Shown here piece after piece: positions 1-10,339 of a DNA stretch of 64,000 nucleotides; position 1 is the stretch's first letter; each line of letters begins with the position of its first letter. The DNA comes from CAVOHU01 sp963817885. GTDB lineage: Bacteria > Acidobacteriota > Vicinamibacteria > Vicinamibacterales > JAKQTR01. The stretch is taken from NCBI GenBank assembly GCA_963817885.1, contig CAWFQE010000007.1:62001-126000 (forward strand), written 5' to 3'. A model generated the notes under the pieces. The model saw only the letters and a program-made list of their open reading frames with translations, was not told where the DNA came from and made no database searches. The position numbers were made by a program, and so were the translations under genes.

Positions 1-360
1 TGGCCCGGTCCGCTCACGCTGGTGTTGCCGTTGTGGGAGGGACTGGCCCCGGAGATCAGCGGCGGCACCGGCACGGTCGCCGTGCGGGTGCCCGACCATC
101 CGATTGCCCAGGGGCTCTCGGCCGCGCTCGGCTATCCCATCACCTCGACCAGCGCCAACCGATCGGGGCAGAGCCCGCCCGCCTCGGCCATCGGGGTGAC
201 CGCCTCGATTGGCGAGTCGGTCGATCTCCTGATCGACGGGGGCGCCACCGCCGGGGGCCAGCCGTCGACCATTATCGACGCCTCGAGCGGCGAGCCGCGC
301 CTGCTGCGGGCCGGCGCGATCCCGTGGGAGCGCGTGCTAGAATTCCTGCGAGAGTCGTGA
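1..360 (+). CDS. tsaC: Threonylcarbamoyl-AMP synthase (Sua5/YrdC family), 3' part
   Basis: This is the C-terminal part of a YrdC/Sua5-fold enzyme, and its 5' end lies before the window. The reading frame is open from base 1 and begins with WPGPLTLVLP, the conserved YrdC motif. It continues through the HPIAQ-like segment and the TSTSAN motif typical of the family's nucleotide-binding core. By family knowledge it makes threonylcarbamoyl-AMP from threonine, bicarbonate and ATP for the t6A37 modification of ANN-decoding tRNAs in the cytoplasm. The end, about 120 residues after the motif, fits the short TsaC form rather than long Sua5, which carries an extra C-terminal domain. It stops 4 bases before hflX, so the two are probably co-transcribed. 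Confidence 0.9.
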   Translation, partial: WPGPLTLVLPLWEGLAPEISGGTGTVAVRVPDHPIAQGLSAALGYPITSTSANRSGQSPPASAIGVTASIGESVDLLIDGGATAGGQPSTIIDASSGEPRLLRAGAIPWERVLEFLRES

Positions 361-364
361 CTTC

Positions 365-1669
365 ATGATGCCCCGTCGCGCGAACGCGCGAGAACGCGCC
401 GCACTGGTCGGCCTGGTGACGGCTTCAGGCCGGCGCCAGCAGGCCGAGACCTCCATGAACGAGCTGGAAGGCCTCGTGGCGGCCTCCGGCGGCGAGGTGT
501 GCTGCCGGATGCTGCAGGAGCGGCCACGGCCCGACGTGGCGACCTTCATCGGCAAGGGCAAGCTCGAGGAACTGGCGCGCATCGCGGCAGCCGATCGCAT
601 CGACGTCGTCGTGTTCGACAACGAGCTGACGCCCACGCAGCTGCGCCAGATCGAGTCGGCGCTCGATCGCAAGGTCCTCGACCGGACCCAGTTGATCCTC
701 GACATCTTCGCCCGGCGCGCACGGACTCGTGAAGGCAAATGGCAGGTCGAACTGGCCCAGCTCCGCTACCTGCTTCCGCGGCTGGTCGGATCGGGCCTGG
801 CGCTGTCCCGCCTCGGCGGCGGCATCGGGACCAGGGGGCCCGGCGAAACCAAGCTCGAGACCGACCGGCGCCGAATCAGGCAGCGGATCGATCGGCTCGC
901 CCAGTCCATCGAGGGGATCCGCGAACGCCGCGTGCGCCTCCGGGAACGCCGTCACAAGGCGTCCATCCCGACCGTGGCGCTGGTTGGATACACGAATGCC
1001 GGCAAGACGACCCTGTTCAACCTGCTGACTCAGGCCTCTGCAGAAGCCTCCGACGCGCTGTTTGTGACGCTGGACCCGCTCGTGCGCCGGGTCTCCCTGC
1101 CGGATCGCCGCGAAATCCTGGTTTCGGACACCGTCGGCTTCATCGATCGACTGCCTCACACGCTGGTGGCGGCGTTTCGCGCGACCCTCGAGGAGGTCCG
1201 CGAGGCGGATCTCCTGCTGCACGTGATCGACGCCGCGAGCCCCGAGCGGGTGCGCAACGTGGATGCCGTGCATTCGGTCGTTGCCGAGGTGGGGGCCTCC
1301 GAGGTGCCGGTGCTCGAGGTGTTCAACAAGGTCGATCTGATCGGCGCCGAAGAACGCGCGCGCCTGGTCTCGCAGCATCCGGGTGCGGTGCTGATGTCGG
1401 CGCTGCGCGGTGACGGGCACCCGATCCTGGTCGGGCGGATGACGGAGAGGCTCGGGCTCGATCTTCGGCTCGTGACGCTGAAGTTCGATGCCGGAAGTCC
1501 GTCGGCCCGGGCCGACATTTCGCGGGTCTATCGGCTTGGCCGGGTGGTGCGTCACGAGACGGTGGACGGAAAGACCGAGATCGAAGCTGAGCTGTCGAGC
1601 CGCGTGGCTGCCCAGTTCCGGCAGCCCGCGCCGGCACGACGCTCCAGGCGCCGGGCGGTGTCTGCATGA
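365..1669 (+). CDS. hflX: GTPase HflX
   Basis: This 434-residue protein has the full HflX plan. An N-terminal domain (about 1-180) contains the GKGKLEEL and FDNELTPTQLRQIE signatures, followed by the glycine-rich linker GGGIGTRGPGETKLE. A TRAFAC G domain follows, with G1 GYTNAGKTTLFN near residue 203, G3 DTVGFIDRLP and G4 NKVD. HflX is known to bind the 50S subunit and split stalled or heat-damaged ribosomes. An arginine-rich tail closes the protein. Two ATG codons stand in tandem at the start (365 and 368), and I took the first. The stop overlaps the start of the next gene by ATGA. Confidence 0.95.
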   Translation: MMPRRANARERAALVGLVTASGRRQQAETSMNELEGLVAASGGEVCCRMLQERPRPDVATFIGKGKLEELARIAAADRIDVVVFDNELTPTQLRQIESALDRKVLDRTQLILDIFARRARTREGKWQVELAQLRYLLPRLVGSGLALSRLGGGIGTRGPGETKLETDRRRIRQRIDRLAQSIEGIRERRVRLRERRHKASIPTVALVGYTNAGKTTLFNLLTQASAEASDALFVTLDPLVRRVSLPDRREILVSDTVGFIDRLPHTLVAAFRATLEEVREADLLLHVIDAASPERVRNVDAVHSVVAEVGASEVPVLEVFNKVDLIGAEERARLVSQHPGAVLMSALRGDGHPILVGRMTERLGLDLRLVTLKFDAGSPSARADISRVYRLGRVVRHETVDGKTEIEAELSSRVAAQFRQPAPARRSRRRAVSA

Positions 1670-3089
1670 TGTGGCTAGTAGCGCAGGCCGTGGCCCCGGC
1701 GCGACCGGCACGGCTGGCGCGAGCCAGGTCCCTGGCGCTCGGCGCGTTCCTGCTCGGGCTCTCCGCCTGCGCAACCAACCCGCCGCCGGTGACCCCGGGC
1801 GCGCCGATGTTCCCCGACTTCGTGTTCCCGTCCGCCCCGGCCCGTCGTGCCGGCGCGGAGGCGCCCGCCGACGCGCGGCTGCAGGCCGATCTTCAGGCGG
1901 CGTGGCAGCTGCTGCAGGCCGGCGAGTTCCGTTCCGCCGAACGGGATTTCGCGTCGGTCGCATCGCGCGGGCCGGCGTTCTACCCGGCCGAGGTCGGTCT
2001 GGGCTATGTGAACGTCGCAGAGCGCCGGTTCAAGGACGCGTTGGCGCGGTTCGACAGCGTCGTTTCACGGCATCCCGCGTATGCGCCGGCACTGGCCGGC
2101 CGGGGAGACGCACTGCTCGGGCTGGCGCGGCCCGACGATGCCCTGTCGGCCTTCGAGGCCGCGCTCTCAGCCGATCCCAGCCTGGCCGAGGTGAAGCGAC
2201 GCGTCGAGGTCCTGCGGTTCAACGACGTGCGCAACGTGGTGGCCGCGGCCAGGCATGCGAGTGAATCCGGCCGGACCGACGAGGCGCGTCGGCTCTACGA
2301 GCAGGCCATCTCGGCGTCGCCCGACAGCGCGTTCCTTTATCGCGATCTGGGGCTGGTCGAGCTGGCCGCGAAGGCGGCGGAGCAAGGCGCGCAACACCTC
2401 CAGAAGGCGACAGAGCTCGATCCGGGAGACGCCAGGTCGTGGGTGGGACTTGGCAAAGCGTTCGAGGCCCTTGGCGATCTCGACCGGGCGGCCGACGCCT
2501 ACCGCCGCGCGATGAGTCTCGATCCGGCCGACAGCACCCGTGCCGCGCTGACGCGCGTCCGCGAGCGGGGAGACCGGTCGAAGCTGCCGGCCGGCTACCG
2601 CGCCATCCCGACCCTGCCGCGGATCACTCGGGCCGATCTTGCGGCGCTCATCGGGGTTCGGTTCCAGCAGCGGCTCGACGTGATCAGCGACCGGGTGTCG
2701 TCGGTCATCACCGATACGCGCGGTCACTGGGCCGCCGCGTGGATCATCGCGGTGACGCGGGTCGGGGTGATGAAAGCGTTCCCCAACCATACGTTTCAGC
2801 CGGACACCGTCGTGCGCAGAATCGACCTGGCCGAGGTCGTCAGCGCGCTGCTGGGCGTCCTCGGACCGGTGGAGGTCGGCCCGCTGAGCCGGCGGATCAC
2901 TGATGTGGGCCCGGCCTACATCGGGTACGCCGCCATCGCGACGGCGGTCTCCGCGGGGGTGCTGCCACTGCTCGACAAGGACACGTTTCAGCCTTCGCGA
3001 CCGGTCGGCGGCGCCGAAGCTGTCGACGCACTCGAGCGGCTCGATCGGCTGCTGCCCCCGAGGCGAAGCAGCCAGGAGAAAACGGCCCC

Positions 3090-3093
<4 letters not shown>
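1666..3093 (+). CDS. TPR-repeat lipoprotein with C-terminal SLH-like repeats
   Basis: This 475-residue predicted lipoprotein has a basic N-terminus, a hydrophobic stretch and the lipobox-like LLGLSAC at about residues 30-36. After a proline-rich linker there are about five tetratricopeptide repeats (about 65-300), recognisable by the alternating A/G/Y/P pattern such as AFEALGDLDRAADAYRRAMSLDP. The last 150 residues carry S-layer-homology-like segments (HWAAAWIIAVTRVGVMKAFP, YIGYAAIATAVSAGVLP). TPRs suggest protein-protein scaffolding, and SLH-like repeats suggest contact with cell-wall or envelope polymer. The gene overlaps hflX (ATGA) and pgsA (ATGA), so it sits inside a translationally coupled operon. 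Specific function is unknown. Confidence 0.8.
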
Positions 3094-3630
<537 letters not shown>

Positions 3631-3656
<26 letters not shown>

Positions 3657-4576
3657 AGTACTCGATGGTCTGGCCCAGGCCCTCTTCAAGGGAGACCTTC
3701 GGTTCCCACCCGAGCAGCGTCACGGGCCTTGGTGATGTCGGGCTGGCGGACCTTCGGATCGTCGGTCGGCAGCGGCCTGTAGACGATCGAACTCTTCGCG
3801 CCCGTCTTCCGGATGATGATGCGGCCGAATTCCTCGATGCTCATCTCGTGCGGGTTGCCGATGTTGATGGGATCGTTCTGATCCGACAGCATGAGGCGGA
3901 TGATGCCGTCGACCAGGTCGCTGATGTAGCAGAAGCTCCGTGTCTGGCGGCCGTCCCCGAAGATCGTCAGGTCCTCGCCGGACAGGGCCTGCGAGATGAA
4001 CGCGGGCACCACGCGGCCGTCCCGCACGCGCATGCGCGGACCGTAGGTATTGAAGATGCGGACGATCTTGGTGTCGACGCCATGGTAACGGTGGTAGGCG
4101 GTGGTGATGGCCTCGGCGAACCGCTTGGCTTCGTCGTAGACGCCGCGCGGGCCGATGGGGTTGACGTTGCCCCAGTACGATTCGGTCTGCGGATGTTCGA
4201 GCGGGTCCCCGTAGACCTCCGAGGTCGACGCCAGAACGAATCGCGCGTTCTTCGCCTTGGCGAGTCCGAGCGCCTTGTGCGTGCCGAGCGCGCCGACCTT
4301 CAGCGTCGGGATCGGCAGCTCGAGGTAGTCGATCGGGCTGGCCGGGCTCGCCCAGTGGAGCACGTAGTCGACCGGACCGTCGACGTAGACGTAGTTGGTG
4401 ACATCGTGCTTGATGAACTGCAGGTCCTGGCCGGCCAGGTGGGCGATGTTGGCGATGTCGCCCGTCAGCAGGTTATCGATCCCGACGACGCTGTAACCCT
4501 GCTGGAGCAGCGTTTCGCACAGGTGTGAACCGATGAATCCGGCAGCGCCGGTGATGACCACGCGTGGCTTCGACAT
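3631..4576 (-). CDS. UDP-glucuronate decarboxylase (UDP-xylose synthase), frameshifted near its 3' end
   Basis: This extended short-chain dehydrogenase/reductase converts UDP-glucuronate to UDP-xylose. Visible features are the NAD site GAAGFIGSH, the PASPIDY segment characteristic of UXS enzymes, STSEVYGDP, and the catalytic YDEAK. As written, the frame runs into a stop at 3686 after the wrong tail ARVGTEGLP. Removing one base at about 3718-3721 restores LLGWEPKVSLEEGL and a C-terminal helix ending at 3631, giving 314 residues, the usual length for the family. Only about 30 residues are affected. The substrate would come from Ugd (11816-13117) on the other arm of the same locus, which supports the assignment. 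Confidence 0.85.
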
Positions 4577-4585
4577 GTTTGGCTT

Positions 4586-6034
4586 TCAGGAACTCTGCTT
4601 TGGGCGGTAGAGGCCGATGCCGCGCACGAGCGTCAGCCACATGATCTTGACGTCCAGCCGGAGCGACCAGTTCTCGATGTAGTAGAGGTCGTGATCGATC
4701 CGCTCCTCGATCGACGTGTCGCCGCGCCACCCGTTCACCTGCGCCCAGCCCGTGATGCCGGATTTCACCTTGTGGCGCAGCATGTACTGCGGGAACCGGT
4801 GCTTGAACTGCTCGACGAAATACGGCCGCTCCGGCCGCGGTCCGACCAGCGACATCTCACCCCGCAAAACATTGAACAGCTGCGGCAGCTCGTCGAGATC
4901 CAGGCGGCGCAGCCAGCGTCCGACCGGCGTGGCGCGCGGATCTTCCTCGCGGGCCCACACCGGGCCCGTGTCGTCCTCGGCGTTCTCGTACATCGACCGG
5001 AACTTGTAGACCGTGAAGCGCGACCCATCCAGGCTCATGCGGACCTGCCGGTAGAACACGGGTCCCTTCGAAGTGAGCCGGACGATCAGGGCGACCAGGG
5101 CGAGCGGCACGGCGAGGACCAGCAGTCCGGTCGCGGAGATCGCGATGTCGACCGCCCGCTTGACCATGGCGTTGTAACCCTGCAGCGGCTGGTCGCTCAG
5201 ATTGATGATGGGAATCCCGTCCAGGTCCTCGATCCGGGCGCGCAGCGCGATGAACTGCAGGACGTCCGGGACGATCCGGACGTCGATCATCTCCTTGCTG
5301 GCGCCCTCGATCACCGTCATCATCTGCCGGTGTGCCTCGAGCGGCAGGGCCACGTACATCTGGTCGACGCGTTCACGCACCGCAATCTCGGCAGCCTCGG
5401 CCGAGGTGCCGAGCAGCGGCAGCCCGCGGTACGCGAGGTGATCGCCGCCCGACCGATCGTCGACGAAGCCGACGATGTGATAGCCGAGTTCGCGGTGCTC
5501 GAGCAGCTTGTCGACCACCAGGCGGCCGAGGTCGCCGGCGCCCACGACCAGCACCCGCTTGAGCCCGAGCCCGGCGCGCCACCGTCGTTCCAGGACGAAA
5601 CGGACGACCTCCCTGGAGGCTGTCGTCGCGATGACGTTCAGGACGAGGAACAGCGCCCAGACCCACTGCGACACCTCGAGGACCCCGCGGTCCTTCATCG
5701 GTGCCGGGACGTAGTAGGCGCCGAAGTACAACGTGCCGCCGACCCCCAGGACCACCGCCACGGCACTGCCGACCAGCACGGCAAAGAAATCGTCGACCCG
5801 CGACCGGCTGCGCCGCAGGCTGTAGAGCCCCTGGAAGTAGTACGCGACCGGCACCAGCACCGCGACGAACGGGACGACATAGAGATACTGGCTGAAGGGC
5901 GGATACCCCTTCGTGACGGGAATCAGATGGGTCCCAAACCGGATCAGGTAGGCACCGACAAATGAGGCGACGCCCAGAACGGTGTCGGAGAGGATATAGA
6001 ACGCCGCGAGCGTTCGCTTGTACCGCTTGACCAT
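4586..6034 (-). CDS. Undecaprenyl-phosphate sugar phosphotransferase (WcaJ/EpsE type priming transferase)
   Basis: This 482-residue polyprenyl glycosylphosphotransferase has four N-terminal membrane helices (about 8-130), then a CoA-binding/Rossmann-like middle domain (VLVVGAGDLGRLV). A fifth hydrophobic segment precedes the C-terminal catalytic bacterial sugar transferase domain, which shows VYKFRSMYENAEDD, LDELPQLFNVLRGEMSLVGP and GITGWAQVNGWRG. Such enzymes load the first sugar-1-phosphate, often glucose or galactose, onto undecaprenyl phosphate at the inner membrane and so start exopolysaccharide or capsule repeat units. It lies between the GT4 gene (2-base gap) and the UXS gene (9-base gap) in one minus-strand operon. 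The exact sugar cannot be read from the sequence. Confidence 0.92.
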   Translation of the reverse strand: MVKRYKRTLAAFYILSDTVLGVASFVGAYLIRFGTHLIPVTKGYPPFSQYLYVVPFVAVLVPVAYYFQGLYSLRRSRSRVDDFFAVLVGSAVAVVLGVGGTLYFGAYYVPAPMKDRGVLEVSQWVWALFLVLNVIATTASREVVRFVLERRWRAGLGLKRVLVVGAGDLGRLVVDKLLEHRELGYHIVGFVDDRSGGDHLAYRGLPLLGTSAEAAEIAVRERVDQMYVALPLEAHRQMMTVIEGASKEMIDVRIVPDVLQFIALRARIEDLDGIPIINLSDQPLQGYNAMVKRAVDIAISATGLLVLAVPLALVALIVRLTSKGPVFYRQVRMSLDGSRFTVYKFRSMYENAEDDTGPVWAREEDPRATPVGRWLRRLDLDELPQLFNVLRGEMSLVGPRPERPYFVEQFKHRFPQYMLRHKVKSGITGWAQVNGWRGDTSIEERIDHDLYYIENWSLRLDVKIMWLTLVRGIGLYRPKQSS

Positions 6035-6036
6035 CG

Positions 6037-7131
6037 TTACCGCTTCTCGATCATGCGTTCGATGCAGGCCCGAATCTCGGCGGCGAACCGCGGCCGGCTG
6101 AAACGCTCGGCATGCGCGCGAATGGCCGCCGCATCGAAGGGGCGGTCCACCGCACGCCGAATCGCCTCGGCCATCGCCTCGACCGACCGCCCGCGGACCA
6201 GCAATCCTGTCACGCCGTCAACCACGGTTTCGAGCGCGCCACCGTCCCCCAGGGCCACCACCGGCGTGCCGCAGGCCTGGGCCTCCAGCGGAACGATGCC
6301 GAAATCCTCGACGCCCGGCAGCAGCGCGACCGCCGCCTTCCGATACTGCTCGCGGACCCCGGCATCGTCCGGCGAGCCGAGGAACGTGACATCCGGGCCG
6401 GCCTGGCGCCTGAGCCGGGCGAGCTCGGGACCATCGCCGACGATGCGCAAGGGTACCTGCGCTCGTGCACACGCGTCGATGGCGAGATCGACGCGCTTGT
6501 AGGGCACCAGCGCCGAAACCACCAGCGCGACACGATCGCGACGAGAACCGTCCGGGTGGTAGAACTCGGTGTCGACCGGCGGGTACACGACCTCCGCCTG
6601 ACGATTATAGTATTTCGCGATCCGCGCGGCGATGTACCGCGAGATCCCGACGTAGTGATCCACACGCCCGGCGGTCGCGGCATCCCATCGCGCCATCGCC
6701 GCCATCACGGGCCGGAGCAGCCGTTCCGGCACCCGCCCGATCCGTTCGGCCGCGAAATACTGGGGATACTGGTCCCACGCATACCGCATCGGCGTGAGGC
6801 AGTAGCAGAGGTGCCGCGCCCGGCCCGCACGAATCACCGACTTGGCGGCACAGTGGCTGGTGCTGACCACGAGGTCGAACCGGTCCAGGTCCAGCATCTC
6901 GATGGCTGCCGGAAACAACGGCAGGTAGTGACGGTAGAGTCGCCCGGCGGCCGGCAGGTACTGGATGAACGATGAGCGGATCTTCCGGCGCTCGATTGCC
7001 GGAGACTGGCTGCCGGCGACGTGCAGGAGCGTGAAGAGTTCCGCCTCCGGATACAGATCGCACAACGCGTCGAGCACCCGCTCGCCGCCCCGCATCCTCG
7101 TGAGCCAGTCGTGTACGAGAGCGATTCTCAT
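6037..7131 (-). CDS. GT4 glycosyltransferase (WbaZ-like)
   Basis: This 364-residue GT-B fold enzyme starts at MRIALVHDWLTRMRGGERVL, a typical family-4 N-terminus with the acceptor-side glycine loop. The C-terminal nucleotide-sugar domain contains SALVPYKRVDLAI and the E-x7-E motif in EDFGIVPLEAQACGTPVV. Retaining GT4 enzymes of this kind add mannose or a related hexose to undecaprenyl-linked intermediates at the cytoplasmic face. The gene ends 2 bases before the priming transferase and starts 3 bases after the next GT4 gene ends, indicating one transcript. Donor and linkage are not identifiable. Confidence 0.87.
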   Translation of the reverse strand: MRIALVHDWLTRMRGGERVLDALCDLYPEAELFTLLHVAGSQSPAIERRKIRSSFIQYLPAAGRLYRHYLPLFPAAIEMLDLDRFDLVVSTSHCAAKSVIRAGRARHLCYCLTPMRYAWDQYPQYFAAERIGRVPERLLRPVMAAMARWDAATAGRVDHYVGISRYIAARIAKYYNRQAEVVYPPVDTEFYHPDGSRRDRVALVVSALVPYKRVDLAIDACARAQVPLRIVGDGPELARLRRQAGPDVTFLGSPDDAGVREQYRKAAVALLPGVEDFGIVPLEAQACGTPVVALGDGGALETVVDGVTGLLVRGRSVEAMAEAIRRAVDRPFDAAAIRAHAERFSRPRFAAEIRACIERMIEKR

Positions 7132-7134
7132 CGA

Positions 7135-8262
7135 TCAGGTCCGGGAGGCTGGGGCACCCGCCACCTCGGCGTAGACGTCGCGGACCTGCTGGACCGACGT
7201 CCTCCACGAGAATGCCCGCGCCCGCGCGAACCCGCGTTCCCGAAGCGTTGCACGCAGGGCGGCGTCGCCGAGCACCTGTTTCATCCCGTCGGCGATTGAG
7301 GCGGCATCATACGGATCCACCAGCACCGCGGCATCTCCGACGACTTCCGGAAGAGACGAGATGTTCGACGTCACGACTGGTGTGCCGCGTGCCATCGCCT
7401 CCAGCGGAGGCAGGCCGAACCCCTCGTACAGCGACGGGAACACGAAGACGGTCGCCAGCTGGTAGAGCGCGGCAAGGGTCTGGTCCGGGACGAATCCGAG
7501 AAACCGGACGTGTTTGTGAAGCTTGAACCGATCCACGGCCCGGCGCAGCCCGGGGAACTTCGAAATCTCGTCGCCGATGATCAGCAGCTTCAGCCGTTCG
7601 AAACCCTGCATCCTCACGAGGTGGAACGCATCGATGAGCCGCTCGAGATTCTTGTGCGGCTTGATGTTGCCCACGTACAGCGCGAACGGACCGTGCAGCT
7701 GGTAGCGCTCGCGGGTCTCGGCGATCTCGGATTCGCCGGGAGGGCTCGCCAGCCGATCGTCGATCGCGTTGTAGATGACGGTGACCCGCTCGGGCGGCAC
7801 CCGGCAGTACCTGAGAATGTCCGCTTTCGACGTTTCCGAGACGGTGAAGATGCGCCGGGCGCGCCGCGCAGCCGACCAGAGACTCGCCCTCGCGTAGAGA
7901 TGCGCCAGCCGGTTCGGCAGGTACTGCGGGAACATCAGGTGGATGCAGTCGTGAATCGTCACGACCGATCGGCACGGCACCAGCGGCGGCAGGATGTAGT
8001 GAGGCTCATGGAACAGGTCGACGTGCTCCCGGGAGAGCTGATAGGGAATCGAGAGCTGCTCGCCCACCGAGTAGGGCTTCGACGTGTTCACCACCGGCCT
8101 GAAGTTGGGTCCGAGGCGTCGGACGGCTGCCTGGTCGTCCGGACGGCAGAGGAGGACGTACTCCGTTTCCTGATCGATCTGGGCCAGATTCTTCAGGAGG
8201 TTACGGATGTAGGTGCCTATGCCGAAGTCGTGTAGCTTGCGGATGTCCAGCGCAATGCGCAC
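7135..8262 (-). CDS. GT4 glycosyltransferase
   Basis: This GT-B, family-4 glycosyltransferase has about 375 residues from the GTG at 8262, where VRIALDIRKLHDFGIGTYIR matches the family N-terminus. An in-frame GTG at 8283 would add seven residues. Seen in the C-terminal half are YVGNIKPHKNLERLI, the hinge before the donor domain, and the E-x7-E motif within EGFGLPPLEAMARGTPVV. This arrangement resembles mannosyl/rhamnosyltransferases of O-antigen and exopolysaccharide loci. It is the fourth of the minus-strand arm genes after the first three GT genes read from 11509, with about 97 untranslated bases separating it from the upstream GT2 gene. Specific sugar unknown. Confidence 0.87.
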   Translation of the reverse strand: MRIALDIRKLHDFGIGTYIRNLLKNLAQIDQETEYVLLCRPDDQAAVRRLGPNFRPVVNTSKPYSVGEQLSIPYQLSREHVDLFHEPHYILPPLVPCRSVVTIHDCIHLMFPQYLPNRLAHLYARASLWSAARRARRIFTVSETSKADILRYCRVPPERVTVIYNAIDDRLASPPGESEIAETRERYQLHGPFALYVGNIKPHKNLERLIDAFHLVRMQGFERLKLLIIGDEISKFPGLRRAVDRFKLHKHVRFLGFVPDQTLAALYQLATVFVFPSLYEGFGLPPLEAMARGTPVVTSNISSLPEVVGDAAVLVDPYDAASIADGMKQVLGDAALRATLRERGFARARAFSWRTSVQQVRDVYAEVAGAPASRT

Positions 8263-8359
8263 GCGATTAACCCGTGAATGCACTACACGATACCACAGGG
8301 GCAGCGGGGCCCGACGCGGCTCCGGACCGATCGAGGCTCCCCGCCCGGAAGGCGGCGGT

Positions 8360-9187
8360 TCAGGCCGCAGGCCCGGGCAGCCGGCCTCGGAGCCGCAGAT
8401 ACGCCCGGAGCAGGGGAAGCCATCGCGGATGGTGCTTGCCGTAGAACGCCATCTGACTTCGCCGGTACGCCGCCTCGGTGGCTTCGGGCTTCCTCTCGCC
8501 CGACCGGCCGCGCAAGTGGACGATTTCGGCCGACGGCACGAAGTGGATCCGCCCGCCCAGCCGCCTGAGCGATGCGCAGAAGTCGACGTCCTCCGCGTAC
8601 AGGAAGTACCGCTGGTCGAGCAGGCCGGCCCGCACCGCCTGCTCGCGGCGGACCATCAGGCAGGCGCCGCTGACCCAATCGTGATCGCCCTCGATGCGCG
8701 TCCAGCGCTCCACCAGGCGCACCACCGGCCCGACCCTCGCTTCGTACAGCCTGACGAGCAACTTCTGGCGCAGTTCGTTGAACGGTCCCATCATGTGGCC
8801 GAACGAGAGCTCGGGATCCCCTGTGCCTCCAACAAGCCGCGGTCCGACGGCCATGATGTCGGGCGAGGTGCGGAGCACGGCGGCCAGGGTGTCGAGAGCC
8901 CCTTCGGACACGACGGTATCGCTGTTCAGCAGCACGACGAACTCGCCGGTCGCCTCGCGGATGCCCATGTTGTTGGCTGAGGCGAACCCCACGTTGCTGC
9001 CGGCCTCGATCAGGCGAACCCCGGGCCATCGCCGGCCCAATGCCTCGACGGTTCCATCCGTGGAAGCGTTGTCGACGACGATCACCTCGTACAGCGTGAC
9101 CGGCGGATGCGTCGCAATCGACGCCAGGCAATCCTCGAGCTCGGCCCGCGTGTTGTACGAGACGATGACGATGGTCAGCTCAGCCAT
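8360..9187 (-). CDS. GT2 glycosyltransferase (rhamnosyltransferase-like)
   Basis: This inverting GT-A glycosyltransferase has 275 residues. The start chosen is the ATG at 9187, overlapping the end of the upstream GT4 by 8 bases, because MAELTIVIVSYNTRAEL is the usual GT2 opening. Motifs visible are VVDNASTDGTVE (nucleotide-binding), the LNSDTVV acidic motif for metal binding, and LYAEDVDFCASLRR, which fits the ED-containing catalytic base region of WbbL/RfbF-like rhamnosyltransferases. No membrane segment is evident, so it likely acts peripherally at the cytoplasmic membrane on the polyprenyl-linked glycan. It is the third gene of the arm. The acceptor cannot be told. Confidence 0.87.
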   Translation of the reverse strand: MAELTIVIVSYNTRAELEDCLASIATHPPVTLYEVIVVDNASTDGTVEALGRRWPGVRLIEAGSNVGFASANNMGIREATGEFVVLLNSDTVVSEGALDTLAAVLRTSPDIMAVGPRLVGGTGDPELSFGHMMGPFNELRQKLLVRLYEARVGPVVRLVERWTRIEGDHDWVSGACLMVRREQAVRAGLLDQRYFLYAEDVDFCASLRRLGGRIHFVPSAEIVHLRGRSGERKPEATEAAYRRSQMAFYGKHHPRWLPLLRAYLRLRGRLPGPAA

Positions 9188-10325
9188 GAGCGGATCTTTC
9201 CCCGGCCGACACGATCGCGTCCAGTGTCTGCCGGGCCGCCACATCCCACCGATATCGCTGCAGCACGGCCGACGCCTCACTCATGACGGCCGCGCGCGCC
9301 GCATGGTCGCGGATCATCCGGTCGAGAGCGGAGGTCGTCGACGCGATGTCGCCGAGCGCCACGTAGACGGCCGCGGGGCCGTATACCTCGCGCGAGACTG
9401 GCGTGTCGAGGACCACGATGGGAATCCCGCGCCCGAGCGCTTCGAGCGGCGTCAGCCCGAATCCCTCATACTCCGAGAGAAACGCGAAGACGTCCGCGCG
9501 CCCGTACAGCGAGTCGAGCGTCTCTTCGGAAACGTAGGATCGCAGAAACACGCGGTCGCCCACTCCAGCCGCCTCGGCGATGGCGGCCAGGTCCTGGTGC
9601 GGCCACGTCCGGTTCTCGCCCACGACCTCGAGCGTGGCGCCGGGATGCGCATCCTTGAGCCCCGCAAACGCCTGAATCAGGTCGGGCAGCCGCCGACGGT
9701 TGAACACCGATCCGACAAACAGCACCAGCGCGCCGCTGCCATCTCCTCCAGGTTGAAGGTTCGACCTCCGGCTCTCGGTGGCCGGCGCGCGGGTCGACAG
9801 CCGGCTCAATCCGTGGGGAATGGCTCGAACGCGGTCGGATGGGACACCCAGCCGTTCCACGATCTCGCGTTGCGAGAAGGCTGACACCGTCAGGACTATT
9901 CGGGCGCGCCGCGCGGCCAGCCTGGTGAGCCACCCGCGACGAAGACGTTCGCGCGGTTTGAACCACTCCGGGTGCGCCAGAAACGACAGGTCGTGGATCG
10001 TCAGCGCAACAGGCGTCCGCACGGCGAGGGGGGCCGTGTACGCGGGCGCGAACAGCACGTCGAGGCCGTCACCTCGCATGGCGAAGGGGAGCGTGACCTG
10101 TTCCCACCAGGAACCTCCGTTGCGGCCAACCGTTCTGACGGTCAGCGCAAGGGCGCCTGCGCCGGGAATCGGTCGCTCGGGGCCCGATCCGGCCGGGCGA
10201 TAGAGCACGAACTGGTGGTGGGCGGCTTCCGGGAGCGTCCCCCAATGCTCCAGGATTTCACCGAGATAGCGACCGACACCGGTCGGGCGTCCGAGCAGTT
10301 CCCTCGCGTCTATGCCGATGCGCAT
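9180..10325 (-). CDS. GT4 glycosyltransferase
   Basis: This GT-B enzyme has about 381 residues from the ATG at 10325 (MRIGIDARELLGRPTGVGRY, the family's conserved opening with a glycine loop). An upstream in-frame ATG at 10421 is rejected because it would lie inside the preceding gene. The donor domain shows FVGSVFNRRRLPDLI and EYEGFGLTPLEALGRGIPIV with the E-x7-E motif. It is closely similar in layout to the neighbouring GT4 at 10340-11509, and the two could be paralogues from a duplication. It overlaps the downstream GT2 start by 8 bases. It acts, by inference, in elongating the surface-polysaccharide repeat unit. Confidence 0.87.
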   Translation of the reverse strand: MRIGIDARELLGRPTGVGRYLGEILEHWGTLPEAAHHQFVLYRPAGSGPERPIPGAGALALTVRTVGRNGGSWWEQVTLPFAMRGDGLDVLFAPAYTAPLAVRTPVALTIHDLSFLAHPEWFKPRERLRRGWLTRLAARRARIVLTVSAFSQREIVERLGVPSDRVRAIPHGLSRLSTRAPATESRRSNLQPGGDGSGALVLFVGSVFNRRRLPDLIQAFAGLKDAHPGATLEVVGENRTWPHQDLAAIAEAAGVGDRVFLRSYVSEETLDSLYGRADVFAFLSEYEGFGLTPLEALGRGIPIVVLDTPVSREVYGPAAVYVALGDIASTTSALDRMIRDHAARAAVMSEASAVLQRYRWDVAARQTLDAIVSAGERSAHG

Positions 10326-10339
10326 GACTGTCGACCCTG

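Noticed and set aside
425..1963. Long minus-strand open frame (512 residues) opposite hflX
   Set aside because: It is the antisense shadow of hflX in high-GC DNA: proline/arginine-rich, no family motif, no ribosome-binding site, and it crosses the hflX/lipoprotein overlap.
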